Source of the DNA: Archivesica marissinica
Taxonomy: Eukaryota > Mollusca > Bivalvia > Venerida > Vesicomyidae
NCBI GenBank assembly: GCA_014843695.1
Contig: CM026387.1
Span: forward strand, 80,593,128-80,657,127
Length of the DNA: 64,000 nucleotides
Direction: 5' to 3'
How positions within the stretch are numbered: the stretch's first letter is position 1; each line of letters begins with the position of its first letter. Positions 11,701 through 22,372 of the stretch are shown here, in pieces. The position numbers were made by a program, and so were the translations under genes. The notes beneath the pieces were generated by a model, which worked only from the letters and a program-made list of their open reading frames with translations, was not told where the DNA came from and searched no databases.

Positions 11701-12276
11701 TTATATATACAATGTGTACAAAGTGTTAAGCATTTTTCAACAAAATATGCATTACTTGTAATAATAACTACGGATGCACATGTGATTGAAAAACAAAATA
11801 TATAAAAACAATAATATCAATTTCTTTACAAACATATTATGTGCGTGCTGATGATGAGCTTGTTCGCATGTAGTTCATGCATGCAATCAGTAATACATGC
11901 ATCTAATAAGAATGTAGATGCGATTTATAACGTACTATTATAATAGCAACAATACAATATTCATTACTTAAATATCTGTATGCTTGATTTACAAAATGAT
12001 ATAAATATGTTGATGCAATAGATATTCGTACATTATTTTTATTTTTTTTATTATAATTAACTTTGAATAAATAATAAAATTTTATCAAATTCCCTTTCAC
12101 ATACAAAATAAGCATTGTAAATCGTGTAACCTAGCAAGTTCATACACTAATATTTCGGCAATTACTATATATTTCAAATGTCTTAGATTTGTTTTTATTC
12201 CACAGATCTTAACATTCTTATGTATTGCATTTGTTTGTAGCTGGACATTCAGTAAATACATGATTATATGTTTCAA
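11701..12276. other. AT-rich spacer, nothing recognised
   Basis: Very AT-rich sequence, with a poly-A/T rich stretch near 12030-12090. The antisense 70-codon frame at 11903-12115 has the composition of AT-rich noise. Confidence 0.45.
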
Positions 12277-12370
12277 ATGGCAAATAGCAGTCAGTTATCT
12301 TTCTTGGCAGCCGCTAGGGGCGCCACTGTACCCGGTCCTGGAATTCTCGCAGAATAAACATCATTAACAT

Positions 12371-12477
12371 GGCATCGAAGTTCGGTTTTATGACAATACC
12401 ACAGTTAAAATCGGAATTAAAGAAGAGAAATGCAAAGCAGACAGGAAGGAAAATGGATTTGGTTGAAAGGAATTAAT
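12371..12477 (+). pseudogene. SAP-domain N-terminus, frameshifted
   Basis: An ATG at 12371 opens MASKFGFMTIPQLKSEL. The continuation KKRNAKQTGRKMDLVERN reads in the frame starting at 12421, so one base has been lost near 12419-12421. Together they follow the SAP consensus: L..EL..R.....G.K.DLV.R, a helix-turn-helix-like DNA-binding motif. The frame ends at a TAA at 12475-12477. Its position just inside the left terminal repeat suggests it is the start of the second transposon protein, which in related elements continues into a YqaJ-type nuclease. No nuclease motif remains here. Identification of SAP is firm by pattern; the nuclease link is inference. Confidence 0.65.
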
Positions 12478-12762
12478 TTTGCTTCAGATTTTAGCGTAAT
12501 AAGCAATAAAGACCGAGAAATGCGGCGATCCTGTGAACCGTAAACACGGGTCATGTCCGACAGTGCTAAGTTAATGCAATGGTCGATAAAACGATATGTA
12601 AAAAAATTCCTTGTAGTTGACGTTAAAAATGGTCAAGAATATGTATTCCACCCGAATTGCAACACCTAACAGAATTAAAATTGTATAACTGGGAAAATTA
12701 AACAACTTTTACGGCTAGCATACGCTATTATATACCATAACATTGTCTCTAAATACATAAAT

Positions 12763-12838
12763 GTCGAAATGGCCGTGTGGTTAGAGCGTTGATCTGTGAC
12801 ACGGGAGACCCGGGTTCGAATCATACCGATGTTGTTCA
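12763..12838 (+). mobile_element. tRNA-like sequence inside the transposon
   Basis: Contains tggccgtgtggttagagcg (A box) and gggttcgaatcataccg (B box) at tRNA-like spacing. The acceptor and anticodon stems are poor, so it is more likely a SINE head that landed inside the transposon than a tRNA gene. Confidence 0.45.
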
Positions 12839-13247
12839 TATCCTAATTATGTTTTTTTTTGTCTGTTTCAGAACAATCTAATTGATTATGACTGATTCCG
12901 AAATCAGTATTTCGCCCGTACTAACGCCTCTACGACGGTGTAATGACAATGATGCAGGACTCTAGTTCTGCTCAATGCTACTCATTTTCATTCTCAAGCT
13001 TTTCTTAAAAACACAATAAGCGCTTACATACCATCGATGGTCTGTTGAACGTAATCATTAGCTCTGAAATGGCCTTTGCATACGACTGCAGTCTTCGAAG
13101 CGTAAAATCTTTATCTCAACCAGCCGATCAGAATATAGTATCAACCACGCATAAAGAACGCCTTCATCACTTGCTCCGCCCAGGGTTAGGGTCAAAACGC
13201 GTGGTTGATGTCATTATTCAGTTGTGTGGTTGAGAAAAAAGGCTTAC

Positions 13248-13390
13248 ATCTTCGAAGGCTGCCAATCTTTGAACGATTCGTATATCCTTCTAATCGCGTT
13301 CACCCACTTGGAACGCCTATCATAATATTTCGGAAACTCATGTCCTCCTCTTAAATGACACTGGGGTACACAGCAGCAGGTTGAAGGCAT
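13248..13390 (-). pseudogene. THAP zinc-finger first exon of transposase
   Basis: The minus strand has an ATG at 13390 and reads MPSTCCCVPQCHLRGGHEFP, then W at about residue 29 in SKWVNAIRR, and ends near DWQPSK. This is the N-terminal part of a C2CH THAP zinc finger: C..C, FP, W, and a following P-S. The last two ligands (C..H-F) are missing. The frame meets the donor-like gtaagc at 13247-13242 (exon phase 2), so the finger probably continued in a second exon that has been deleted. THAP fingers occur at the N-terminus of several eukaryotic transposases and bind the element ends. The exon lies about 150 bp inside the right terminal repeat. Confidence 0.65.
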
Positions 13391-13649
13391 AATTATCTAT
13401 TATTTTGTGTTATTATGTATGAGCGTGTTTACATTGTTTTCTAAGGAAAGTACGATAAAATCCGAATCACTCCAAATGTATCGGGACCGGGTCAGGTGGC
13501 GCCACCTAGTTAAGAACGACAACTGACTGCTATTTGCCATTGTATTGTAAATATGACAATTATGTGAGATAGACATCTTCCATTTATATCTTATATCTCT
13601 TGATTGGATTATCTTATTAACTAGTTTATATTTATATTCTTTAATTTTA

Positions 13650-15790
13650 TCATCTTATAGTTTATCTATCATTCGTAGAATGGTTCCCTGGGATTTAATC
13701 TTTAAAACGGTGCACCCACTAGTTATATATCTATGGTTTGGTGTACTTTTTATACATCGGATATTGATAAATATCTTTATTTTTCCTTTTATGAAGACAT
13801 TTTTATTAATGTTTATATTTAATTCAGTTTTTTACATAAGATAAGCGAGATGTGTCTGACCTATTGATAAGTATTGTTTTCCATGTCTTAGGTATTGCAT
13901 TAAGCAGCGGGGGGAATTCAGCTACCCAATTTAAGTTCTGCCATATCATGGCTCTTTTAGTTCTCCATTCACGTCTATTAAATCATTTATAACAATAAGG
14001 TTTGACTTAATCTAATGTGTGGATAGCAGACTCTTTCCTTTATATGCTATGAACCTGTTTCCCCATATTATTTCATTTCTATTTTAATCAAATGTATTAC
14101 ATTTTATTTTAGTTTCATCATTATTCAATGTAGTCCATAAGTCAAAAAGGTTCTTGTAAAATCTCTGGTAGATGGTTTGTATTAATGATGTCTGTATTCA
14201 TAAAGTAGTACTATTGTCGCAATTGTATAATCAACATTATGTGTACGGGAAGTATTTGAGCTGGTACGATGGTCGCAAGATCGGAAATGTGGGTTTTCTC
14301 CGGGTACTCCGGTTTCCTCCATCATGAATGAATACACTTTCATCCGAGCCAACAAGAGTGATCAATATAAGTTGTTAAAACTTGCTTTGCAATCGGTGTA
14401 AAATAAATAAAGTTTTAAAACAATAAATAATAATCAATAGTAAGCAATGTTTGTTCGATCATGATTTTCATAAATTAGAGACAATGCACGTAGCTTATGA
14501 GAATTTGAATATTAATATGTATAAACCCTTCAGTTGGTGCTTCTGTCACCAGCGACCCTATGATATTCCAGAACCTTTTGTGAAATGCACACGTTATTCC
14601 ATCCAATCCAGGACCTTTATGTAATTTCATATTATGGATTGCTTCCGTGTCTTCCATTTCGCTAAATTAGCGCTCGCACATGATTAGCTTCCGTCTCTTT
14701 AGGTTTGTACTCTGAAGTCGTGTTTGTAATATACTCTTTCATTGTGTTTCTGTTAAATCACTCCGAGGTATACAGTGTTTAATAACATTTTACTTATTCA
14801 TTCAAAATACTTACATTGTCTGTAATATGTTTTCCATTTACATTACATTACATTGTTTTAAAATGTTCTTGTTTGTCGCAATATGTCTATGTTAAGGACA
14901 TATGTTGTATTTCTTTCTCCGTTTTATATAGTCTACTCTCGATCTAATTTGTGAACATATGGACTTCATTCCTTGTCTAATATTTCAATTTCATTTTTAT
15001 AGTTGAAGGCCATCTGCGTGCTCATATAGGGGTTTTAGTCTGTTTTCAAGTATTATTATCAGTTCTTTCCTCTCTTTACTTTTTTGCTTAGCCTATTTTA
15101 TATATTAATTGTGCATAATTCTCATATTACTTCGATAAATTGCTTCGATAAATGATTATTGTCTCTTGTACATTTATTATTATTATTATTTATGTCGAAT
15201 CCTTTAAATATATGAGAACCTGGACCTCTTTTATCAGGCTTAATTATCTTAAGGGAAATTGCAAGATGATCGGTATAGTTAATAACAGCTAAATAAGGTA
15301 TTTATGTTGTCTTCAATTAGCCAAAGATGTATTCTACTTTTATAAATACTGTTTTTCCGTCTCAATGTATACTGTAGTTTATCATAATAATTTTATTATA
15401 TTTAACTCTCTCCAATTATTTTTTGTCAGCAACTAGTTTATTTATAATGTGAAAGAAGTTAATCCTATTGTTCTTGTCTTTAACATTTACCATCTACCAT
15501 ATGTAGTGTTATCAATACAGATATTCATAAAACCAAACCTGCCGTCAGTACATACTTCAAACTCAATAACATCACAAAGTTATGGTTTTTATTTATACGT
15601 ATTGAGCATCCGTTACTAGTACTCGTTCAGTATGAGTTAAACATATTTCGGTTATTATCTTGGAACTAATATCTGCTGTAAAATGACTTTTTTGCAAAAA
15701 CAAAATATCCACATTGTATGTACTGTTTCAAACGATCGCGAGTTCCTCTATCTCTTAACCCCTGAACATTTAATAACAATATATGGAAAT
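13650..15790 (-). pseudogene. Decayed L1-like LINE ORF2 (endonuclease, RT, C-terminus)
   Basis: Reading the minus strand from 15780 downward gives, in correct order: an endonuclease start with NVQGLRDRGTRDRLKQYI (15721-15780); the endonuclease YTDHLAISL motif (about 15251-15279), equivalent to SDH; RGPGSH (about 15209-15226); an IRSRVDYIKR block (about 14921-14956); the RT entry KGPGLDGITCAFHKRFW..IG (about 14550-14630); and a C-terminal block with NDLIDVNGEL and AIPKTWKT-like segments (about 13880-14010). This order is that of APE-endonuclease LINEs of the L1/Tx1 type. Many stops and frame shifts are present, most of the RT core is deleted, and a SINE (14240-14424) sits in the gap. Confidence 0.7.
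14240..14424 (+). mobile_element. SINE family B copy, inside LINE remnant
   Basis: Shares acgatggtcgc, the tttctccgggtactccggtt block and the tail agagtgat.aatataagttg with the copies at 16831-17075 and 19128-19306. It is oriented opposite to the LINE remnant that surrounds it and lacks part of its tRNA-like head. Confidence 0.8.
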
Positions 15791-16504
15791 AGTGACGCCG
15801 CCTATGGACAGATTATGTTCCAATAGGTCAGACACAGCTAATGAAATTTCCATAGGCCAACATTATAACACACAGTGCCATTAAAATGTCCCCAAAATAG
15901 TTTGGCACACATGTCAGTAGTTTTCAATAGACTGGCCTTTGAGTTACAAGAAAATGTCAAATGTTTTGTGCGTTGCATTTAATAGAAAATATATATGCCA
16001 TTACAATAAACATGTCTGCACATATATATGACTTTCTTATGTCTTCCACATCACACATGTCTTCTAATGGGACACTATGCAGTGTACTTAACATAGACTG
16101 TTGGCCATTTTAGCAATAGAACTCTAAATAAGACATTTATAATGTCGTCACATATTAATCTTTACACTAACAATGTAATATTTCTCATGAATATAATTAT
16201 GAAATAATGTCTGCATGAGACAGACATACCATATTATTGTATTAGATAAGACATTGTAGTGATTAGGGACAACTAAATATGGCACAAGGAAGCTACTGAA
16301 AGGAAATAATTATTTGCATGGAGCACAAAAAATGTCACACAGACAAAATGGAAGACAACATACATGGAAAACGATGGTCATTATAAATGCTAAGTGGTCA
16401 GATAACTTACTGTAGGTCACATGACAGTAAGAAATGACAGAAAAGTAACTACAATATGTATATAGCTAGTGTGTCTTGAAAAAGCATTGTAAGAGGATTA
16501 CAAC
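15791..16504. other. AT-rich region, nothing recognised
   Basis: Repeated use of short words such as gacaNNacatgtc gives it a slightly periodic look, but no clear tandem unit or coding motif is visible. Confidence 0.4.
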
Positions 16505-16628
16505 TATGTACTGCCAGGTTAACCGTTGGAGCCTGCCCAGGAACGGTGTTGTTAGTTAAACTGCCCGCCGGCGATATAGCCTGAAATGGTGCTAAAATGG
16601 CGTAAAATCCAAAATATAAAATATAAAT
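16505..16628 (+). mobile_element. SINE family D, 3' half
   Basis: Matches the 3' part of the full-length SINE at 8224-8477, including ggttaaccg.tggagcctgcc and ctgcccgccggcgatatagc, and ends in an A-rich ataaata tail. The tRNA-like head is missing. Confidence 0.8.
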
Positions 16629-16730
16629 AAATACATTGTTCTTTAGGTCAGACACTGTTATTTATGGGTCAACTGAGAGCAACGCAATAATAACGGAATT
16701 AAGTATTCCATTCACTGCTGTGAAGTATAA

Positions 16731-16778
16731 GGTCCCCATCAGGGGTTTGACTAATAGGAAGATAGATAGATAGATAGA
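16731..16778 (+). repeat. (GATA)n-tailed element
   Basis: A short unique segment with a ccccatcagggg-like hairpin and ggtttgactaataggaa leads straight into a GATA microsatellite. The same arrangement occurs inverted at 18325-18381. Confidence 0.6.
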
Positions 16779-16830
16779 ACACATAAACCGCTTTCGAAGA
16801 TACAATATGTAACATTTGCACACATATTAA

Positions 16831-17075
16831 AAAATTGTTAAACTTTATTTATTTTACAAAGAATGTGAAGCAAGTTTTAACAACTTATATTAATCACTCT
16901 CATTGGCGCGGATGAAAGCGTAAATGTGGTCATTCGTGTGTGAGGAAACCGGAGTGCCTGGAGAAAACCCACCTGACCGAATTGGCGACCATCGTCCCAT
17001 CTAAACATACTTCCCGATCCTAGGATAGAACCGATTTTACGAACGACTGCGCTAATCGGACAGCCTACACTTAGT
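16831..17075 (-). mobile_element. SINE family B, full-length with target duplication
   Basis: A 245-bp element on the minus strand flanked by a 13-bp direct repeat, gcacacatattaa (16818-16830 and 17076-17088). Its 5' end (right side) carries a tRNA-like gattagcgcagtcgttcg A-box region. The middle contains ggttttctccaggcactccg and the 3' end an AT-rich tail with taaaataaataaag. The antisense 68-codon frame in it is not a gene. Confidence 0.85.
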
Positions 17076-17344
17076 GCACACATATTAATCTCATATACAT
17101 TTTATATATTGATGTACATATACACATATTATTATAAACCCCTGATACATGCAATTTCTGTTGAAGTATCTCAGAAATAGTTCAGATAAACATGAAATTG
17201 TACCGGTTGAATGCTATTTGCTATTTGTCTGCATTGGTTACATCTTTAAATAAGCAGCATATGCAAGTGAGCCATACGTGACTTATATTAACATATATGT
17301 TAACCTGTTTATAATGCATGGCAAGAGAGACAATCATATGACAC

Positions 17345-17888
17345 TATGCTACATGGTATTTCCATTAATATATGTTTAATATTATGATGTGTTGTGTTCC
17401 ATTAATGAATGTTTAGTATTATGATGTATATTATATTAATGTATGTTTAATATTATGATGTATGTTCCATTAATGTATGTTTAGTATTATGATGTATGTT
17501 CCATTAATGTATGTTTAGTATTATGATGTGTATTCCATTACTGTATGTTTAGTAGTATGATGTATGTTCCATTAATGTATGTTTAGTATTATGATGTGTA
17601 ATCCATTAATGTATGTTTAGTATTATGATGTGTGTTCCATTAATGTATGTTTAGTTAGTATTATGATGTGTGTTCCATTAATGTATGTTTAGTATTATGA
17701 TGTGTGTTCCATTAATGTATGTTTAGTATTATGATGTGTGTTCCATTACTGTATGTTTAGTATTATGATGTGTGTTCCATTAATGTATGTTTAGTATTAT
17801 GATGTGTGTTCCATTAATGTATGTTTAGTATTATTATGTGTAATCCATTAATGTATGTTTAGTATTATGATGTGTGTTCCATTAATGT
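17345..17888. repeat. 34-bp minisatellite
   Basis: About 16 copies of a 34-bp unit with the core attaatgtatgtttagtatt followed by atgatgtgtgttcc. The spacing is confirmed between 17711 and 17745. One unit contains a 4-bp internal duplication (ttagttag near 17652), and the first units are shorter and more diverged. Confidence 0.93.
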
Positions 17889-17999
17889 CCAACCCATTGT
17901 TGGGACATCGTCATGTTCCGGACAGGCATAACGGCAAACACTGTTAGCCAGTACTGTGCAATGTATGTGAGATGGCTTGTACAATGCCACTTCATACGT

Positions 18000-18073
18000 G
18001 ACCTGACAGAGTATCTAACCAGGGACGGTTCGATTCCAAATCTGACACTCTACCTCTAGACCACGGACGCAAT
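18000..18073 (-). mobile_element. SINE family E head
   Basis: The minus strand reads tccgtggtctagaggtagag (A box) and a weak B box with ggaatcgaaccgtccc, followed by tactctgtca, which is shared with 41716-41805. It is a degraded tRNA-derived head. Confidence 0.5.
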
Positions 18074-18324
18074 ACTATGTGATGTATTCAGCATTAAAGC
18101 AGCATTACATCGTAATAAAGGATGTTCGGGTAAAATATAAATACTAATGTGTGTGTGTTTACAAACATCGAATTAGTCGCTCAGAAACGATACAATTACA
18201 ATAAATTTAAACCGTGGGTATACGCGAATTTGTTAATCAACACAGGAAATGTAAACACGCACAGAGCGCATGCGTGAAACAACAGAGGATGTAGAAAACA
18301 ACGTATATATTTTGAACATGAAAG

Positions 18325-18381
18325 ACTATCTATCTATCTATCTATCTATCTTCCTCTATTGTCGAACCCCTCGCGGGGATG
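18325..18381 (-). repeat. (GATA)n-tailed element, inverted copy
   Basis: On the minus strand ccccgcgaggggttcgac, a perfect short hairpin, leads into gaggaagatagatag and a GATA run. This is the same order as at 16731-16778. Confidence 0.6.
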
Positions 18382-19127
18382 TAGAAATGTCCCTAAAAAT
18401 CTTAGCTAACAGAGGTATGAATCAACATATCAAGTAATTTAATTAAAAAAGACAATGTGGGATACATGGGGACGATGCATTCCGAATGTAAACAAGTGCG
18501 GACGATGCATTCCGGTTGTAAACAAGTGCGTGACAGGTCGACTCGGAAAGTCTTACTTTCGATTTCGAGTTTGTTTTATCGCAAACAACACTGTTTATCA
18601 AATGAACATAGCATTGCTACCCATACTTAAAAAAAAGAATTGTTCAAATATCTGTTATTTCATAGGATGTAATGCTGCTTTAACAATTTTCTAATTCTCG
18701 TTTACAGTTCTACGTTGTATATTAAATGGAACAGTATCTGTATATAGCCGGACTTGTATTGCAATAATAAAACAAAGAAGGTATCTAAACAGTGACATGA
18801 TTTCACTAGAGCAATCCGAATGTAAATGGAAGATAGTGTTGTCTGCGTTACTTGCTCGTCGGTCAGGGAACACGCTTAAGTAACTTAATAGCCAACATGT
18901 CACGAGACTAGTTATAATACAGTGATTTAAAAAATCGTAAATGATAATTTACAGCGGCTTGAACACACTACTGTACAACACGTCAGCATTGTGGACATCC
19001 AATCGTTTTGTTTTAAAGTTATGTTTGACGTATGTTGTAATGTACCACAAATGAACGAAGTGTATTCATTCGCATGTGCAGTAAATGACTATATCAAAAT
19101 ATTACTCTATATCACAGTACTACGTTG
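18382..19127. other. Low-copy region, nothing recognised
   Basis: Contains a short direct repeat (gtaaacaagtgcg at about 18488 and 18518). The frames at 18455-18694 (+), 18691-18903 (-) and 18991-19212 (+) have no recognisable motifs. Confidence 0.4.
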
Positions 19128-19306
19128 TATATATATTGTGAGATCGTATGGTGGTCGCCAGATCGGACAAGTGGATTTCTCCGGGTACTCTGGTTTCATC
19201 TCACACGAATGACCACATTTATTCTTTCATCCGCGTCAACGAGAGTGATGCATATAAGTTGTTAGAACTTGCTTCGCAATCATTGTAACATAAATAAAGT
19301 TTACAC
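19128..19306 (+). mobile_element. SINE family B copy
   Basis: Shares ggtggtcgccagatcgg, the ttctccgggtactctggttt block and the tail gagagtgat..atataagttg with the other two B copies. The head is truncated. Confidence 0.8.
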
Positions 19307-19710
19307 TTTAAAATGTGTATAATATGAACATTACCTGCATACAGTCGGAATTGCATTGATAGAATAAAACAAAGAACGTATCCACACATCGGCATTATCT
19401 CACTCTAAAATATCCACACATTAATTATAATTATGCTCAAGGGGATAATGTTAGTGTTAGTTAAGACTCTTAATAGCAGGCTTAATTAAATAATGTCTTA
19501 TAGTCACTGTTAAAGAAACACTAGTCTTAATGATTAACACTGTTTTTAAATCTTAACAATCCATTAAAATCATTTTGTAAACAATACTGTTGGTAAGCAT
19601 TCTTTTTAGAATCCAATACAAGTTTATTTAAAATAAACTGTCCACAGTTATTGATGCTTCACCGGACTTTGTGAAATGCATCCATACCTTGCTTTATTTA
19701 ATAACGCAAC
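19307..19710. other. AT-rich region, nothing recognised
   Basis: No tandem repeats or coding motifs that I can support. Confidence 0.4.
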
Positions 19711-19930
19711 CGCACTATGGATGCGCGTTCGCTTCAGGTGTGAAAGGTCCTCTGTTCGAACAGTGCTGGAGCCGTTACGACTGTGCCCAGTGCAAGGTTT
19801 TTAAATTCCACATTGCCTCTTCTCTCTCTTTCATGGCGATGGATTCCATCAGGAGGAGGTCTCGAGAGTGATTAATATAAGTTGAAAGAACTTGTTTCGC
19901 AATCGAGCTAAACTAATTTTGTATACAAAC
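19711..19930 (+). mobile_element. SINE family A copy, nearly complete
   Basis: Matches the full-length A copy at 46009-46246 from gatgcgcgttcgcttcaggt through the body to the tail cgcaatcgagctaaa. The first part of the tRNA-like head and the B box are diverged. Confidence 0.85.
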
Positions 19931-20222
19931 ACCACACTAGCCTATAGAATACCGGCCCGCTTCACAGTTTTACAATAATATTATGAAGTTAGTAGTACCA
20001 AAACATAGTGGCCCATGCGTTTATACACTGAGTACATTTAAAAACGCACCACTTAATTGATTCCGAATATCTCCGTATCGGGTACAGGCACAACAACAAA
20101 CTTTGGTACATGTCATCAATAATCTTTTCCCAATTCGTAAATTCGTAAATGATGCCATTTGAATGATCATGTGAGTAGCAATTAAACTTCAAAGGTACCC
20201 GTCTGTAAAATGTAAATAACAA

Positions 20223-21377
20223 TTAATAACTTGTGTGCCCACCGCGAGCGTTCACGAGAGCCTGACATCTGCGACGCATGGATAGGATTGTTGACGTTAT
20301 CACGTGCTGTGGTAGATTGTGCCATTCCTCTAGCAAGGCATTGTGACGTTCTGCAACTGTACTGGGTGGGTGTATACGAGCACATTTCTCTTCATTACAT
20401 CCCATACATGCTCAATTGGAGACATATCGGGAGAATATGCTGGCCAGTCAAGCACTTGAATGTGGTTATTGGCAAGAACATTCCGTGTCATCGCAGCAGT
20501 GTGTGGTCTGGCTCCATCCTGTTGCAGTGTACCTTGTTGTCTTGGAAAATGCTGACGAAAAAATGGCACTACAACAGGGTGCAAAACAGTGTTAATGTAA
20601 GTATGGGCATTTATATGCCTATTGAATATCACAAGTTCAGTTTTATTGAATTGTGTGATACCAGCCCAGAAGTGAATGGACCCACCGCCCCATCGGTCAT
20701 ATTCTAACGTACATGCGTCGGTGTAACGCTCATTACGACGACGCCAAACTCTCTTTCGGCCATCTGCGCGACTCAACTGTATCCTGGATTCGTCGGAGAA
20801 CATGATGCTACCCCACTGTCGTCTCGTAAACCGCAAATGCGCCCTTGCCCATCGTAACCTTTCTCTTCTGTGTCGGGCTTTGAGCTGAGATGCCCTGACG
20901 GGTCGCCTGGCTTTCAGCTGAGCTGTCCTTAAGCGGTTCCTCACCGTATTGGGATGTATTCTTTGCATAAAAAGAAATGCGTCGCATGAAATTGTGGTGA
21001 AAATCATTACAATTGTGGATTTTTACTTTCTGCTAAAGTCTTAGTTATTTAAATTAATTTAGTTGCAACACTTACCCATGGATGCCTATTGTTGTTCTGG
21101 CACTGTCTGCGGCTGGGAGAAACCTGTCGCGGAGGTGCGAAACCCTCAAATGCGCATCCTGTCTCCGGGTGGTAACCCGTGGTCTGCCAGGTCTTGGACG
21201 ATCACGGACATCGCTAGTCTGCGTGTGACGTCTTACTAGTCGAGAAATTGTCGAATGATGACACCCAAATTGCCGTGCTATGTGCCGTTTTGCAAGACCC
21301 GACATAAACATTCCAATCGCTTGATTTCTAACATCTTGACTGAGATGCGGCATACTTACTGTATAATGGACTATCAT
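20223..21377 (-). pseudogene. Tc1-family transposase, frameshifted, with possible intron
   Basis: This is a cut-and-paste DDE transposase. The first segment (21377-21072) has an N-terminal helix-turn-helix (MPHLSQDVRNQAIGMF, then HHSTISRLVRRH) and a DRPRPGRPR AT-hook-like linker. The true start is probably the methionine of MPHLS at 21353. The second segment (from 20962 leftward) carries the catalytic D in FSDESRI, the second D in QQDGARPHT and the E in SPIEHVWD. The last two are separated by 34 residues, so the triad is DD34E. The segments are split by a 115-bp interval with GTAAGT...AAG ends whose removal keeps frame. Near 20385 the frame shifts, so the C-terminus (ARIHPPS...GGHTSY) reads in another frame and ends at about 20223. 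The copy is inactive unless the shift is an assembly error. Confidence 0.88.
20961..21075 (-). other. Candidate 115-bp intron in Tc1 transposase
   Basis: On the minus strand the interval starts GTAAGTG at 21075 and ends ATGCAAAG at 20961. Its removal joins the HTH/linker segment to the catalytic segment in frame (…GIHG to IHPNT…). Without removal a stop occurs at once. The AAG acceptor is a weaker form than CAG or TAG. It could instead be a chance insertion. Confidence 0.5.
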
Positions 21378-22317
21378 AGTTTTGTGTTTTTATAGTGTAG
21401 CAATGAACAGGCCTTGAATAAACATGCATACAAACCTGAAATAATCGTGCATTAAATGGTGCATGTGCAAACTGTGTTTTTCATGGATAAAGGTGTGACA
21501 GGTTATATGCTATAGTAAGCGTCATGATTTAGCTTCATGTCTAAAGGGAAATAAGATATACATCAACTATGTCATATCATAAAATATAAACCGACCCTAG
21601 TCCAAATAAAATTGATGACACAAATGGTGCGTTTTTAAATGTACTGAGTGTATAACTTACGGTGCTACTAGTAGAGACAGCGATATGAGAGGGTTCGGTT
21701 GTAAGAGACGACGATTTGAGGATGTTCGGTTGTAAGAGACAGCGATATGAGGGGGTTCGGTTGTAACAAACGATGATATGAGGGTGTTCGGTTGTAAGAG
21801 ACAGCGATTTGAGGGGGTCGGTTGTAAGAGACGACGATATGATGGGGTTCGGTTGTAAGAGACGACGTTATGAGGGGGTTCGGCTGTAAGAGACGACGAT
21901 ATGAGGGGGTTAGGTTGTAAGAGACGACATTATGAGGGGGTTCATTTGTAGGAGACGACGATATGATGGGTCGGTTGTAAGAGACGACGTTATGAGGGGT
22001 TCGGTGTAAGAGACGACGATATCAGGGGAGTTTCGGTTGTAAGAGACGACGATATGTGGGAGGGTTCGTTGTAAGAAACGACGATATGAGGGGGTCGGTT
22101 GTAGAGACGAGATATGAGGGGGTTCGCTTGAACGAGACGACGATATGAGTGGGTGCGGTTGTAAGATACGACGATATGAAGGGGTTAGGTTGTAAAGACG
22201 ACGATATGGGGGTATTGTTGTAAGAGATGACGATATGAGTGGGTCGGTTGTAAGAGACGACGATATGATGGGATTCGGTTGTAAGAGACGACGTTATGAT
22301 GGGGTTCGGTGTAAGAG

Positions 22318-22372
22318 ACGGTTGGGGGGGTTGTGGGTTGGGGTGTTGGTTGGGGTTGGGGTGTTGTGGGAC
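22318..22372. other. G-rich interruption in the 31-bp array
   Basis: About 55 bp of T/G-only sequence (gttggggttggggtgttgtg-type) replaces part of the monomer series. It has several closely spaced runs of G, so it could form a G-quadruplex on the plus strand. Confidence 0.6.

Larger units (their letters stand above)
12279..13538. mobile_element. 1,260-bp DNA transposon with THAP and SAP remnants (ISL2EU-like)
   Basis: The two ends are inverted repeats. The first 18 bp, ggcaaatagcagtcagtt, are identical, and the similarity extends imperfectly for about 60 bp and includes a shared ggcgcc and cccggtcc. The dinucleotide AT lies outside both ends (12277-12278 and 13539-13540), a plausible 2-bp target duplication. 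Inside, a SAP-domain start faces right from the left end and a THAP-domain start faces left from the right end. Two convergent genes, a THAP transposase and a SAP/YqaJ-type nuclease, with short AT duplications match what is known of ISL2EU elements. The copy is internally deleted, so it is non-autonomous. Confidence 0.7.
20024..21652 (-). mobile_element. Tc1-type transposon (1,629 bp, DD34E)
   Basis: Terminal inverted repeats of 28 bp lie at 20024-20051 and 21625-21652 with one mismatch. They contain agtacatttaaaaacgcacc and are flanked on both sides by TA (20022-20023 and 21653-21654), the expected Tc1/mariner target duplication. The single internal gene is antisense (20223-21377). The size and structure are those of a typical Tc1 element. 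Intact ends suggest a fairly recent insertion, although the gene carries a frameshift. Confidence 0.93.

Noticed and set aside
13160..13200. A single gttaggg as telomere remnant
   Set aside because: One copy only, with no (TTAGGG)n run anywhere in the window.
20231..20707. A 158-codon plus-strand frame
   Set aside because: It is the opposite strand of the Tc1 transposase coding region.
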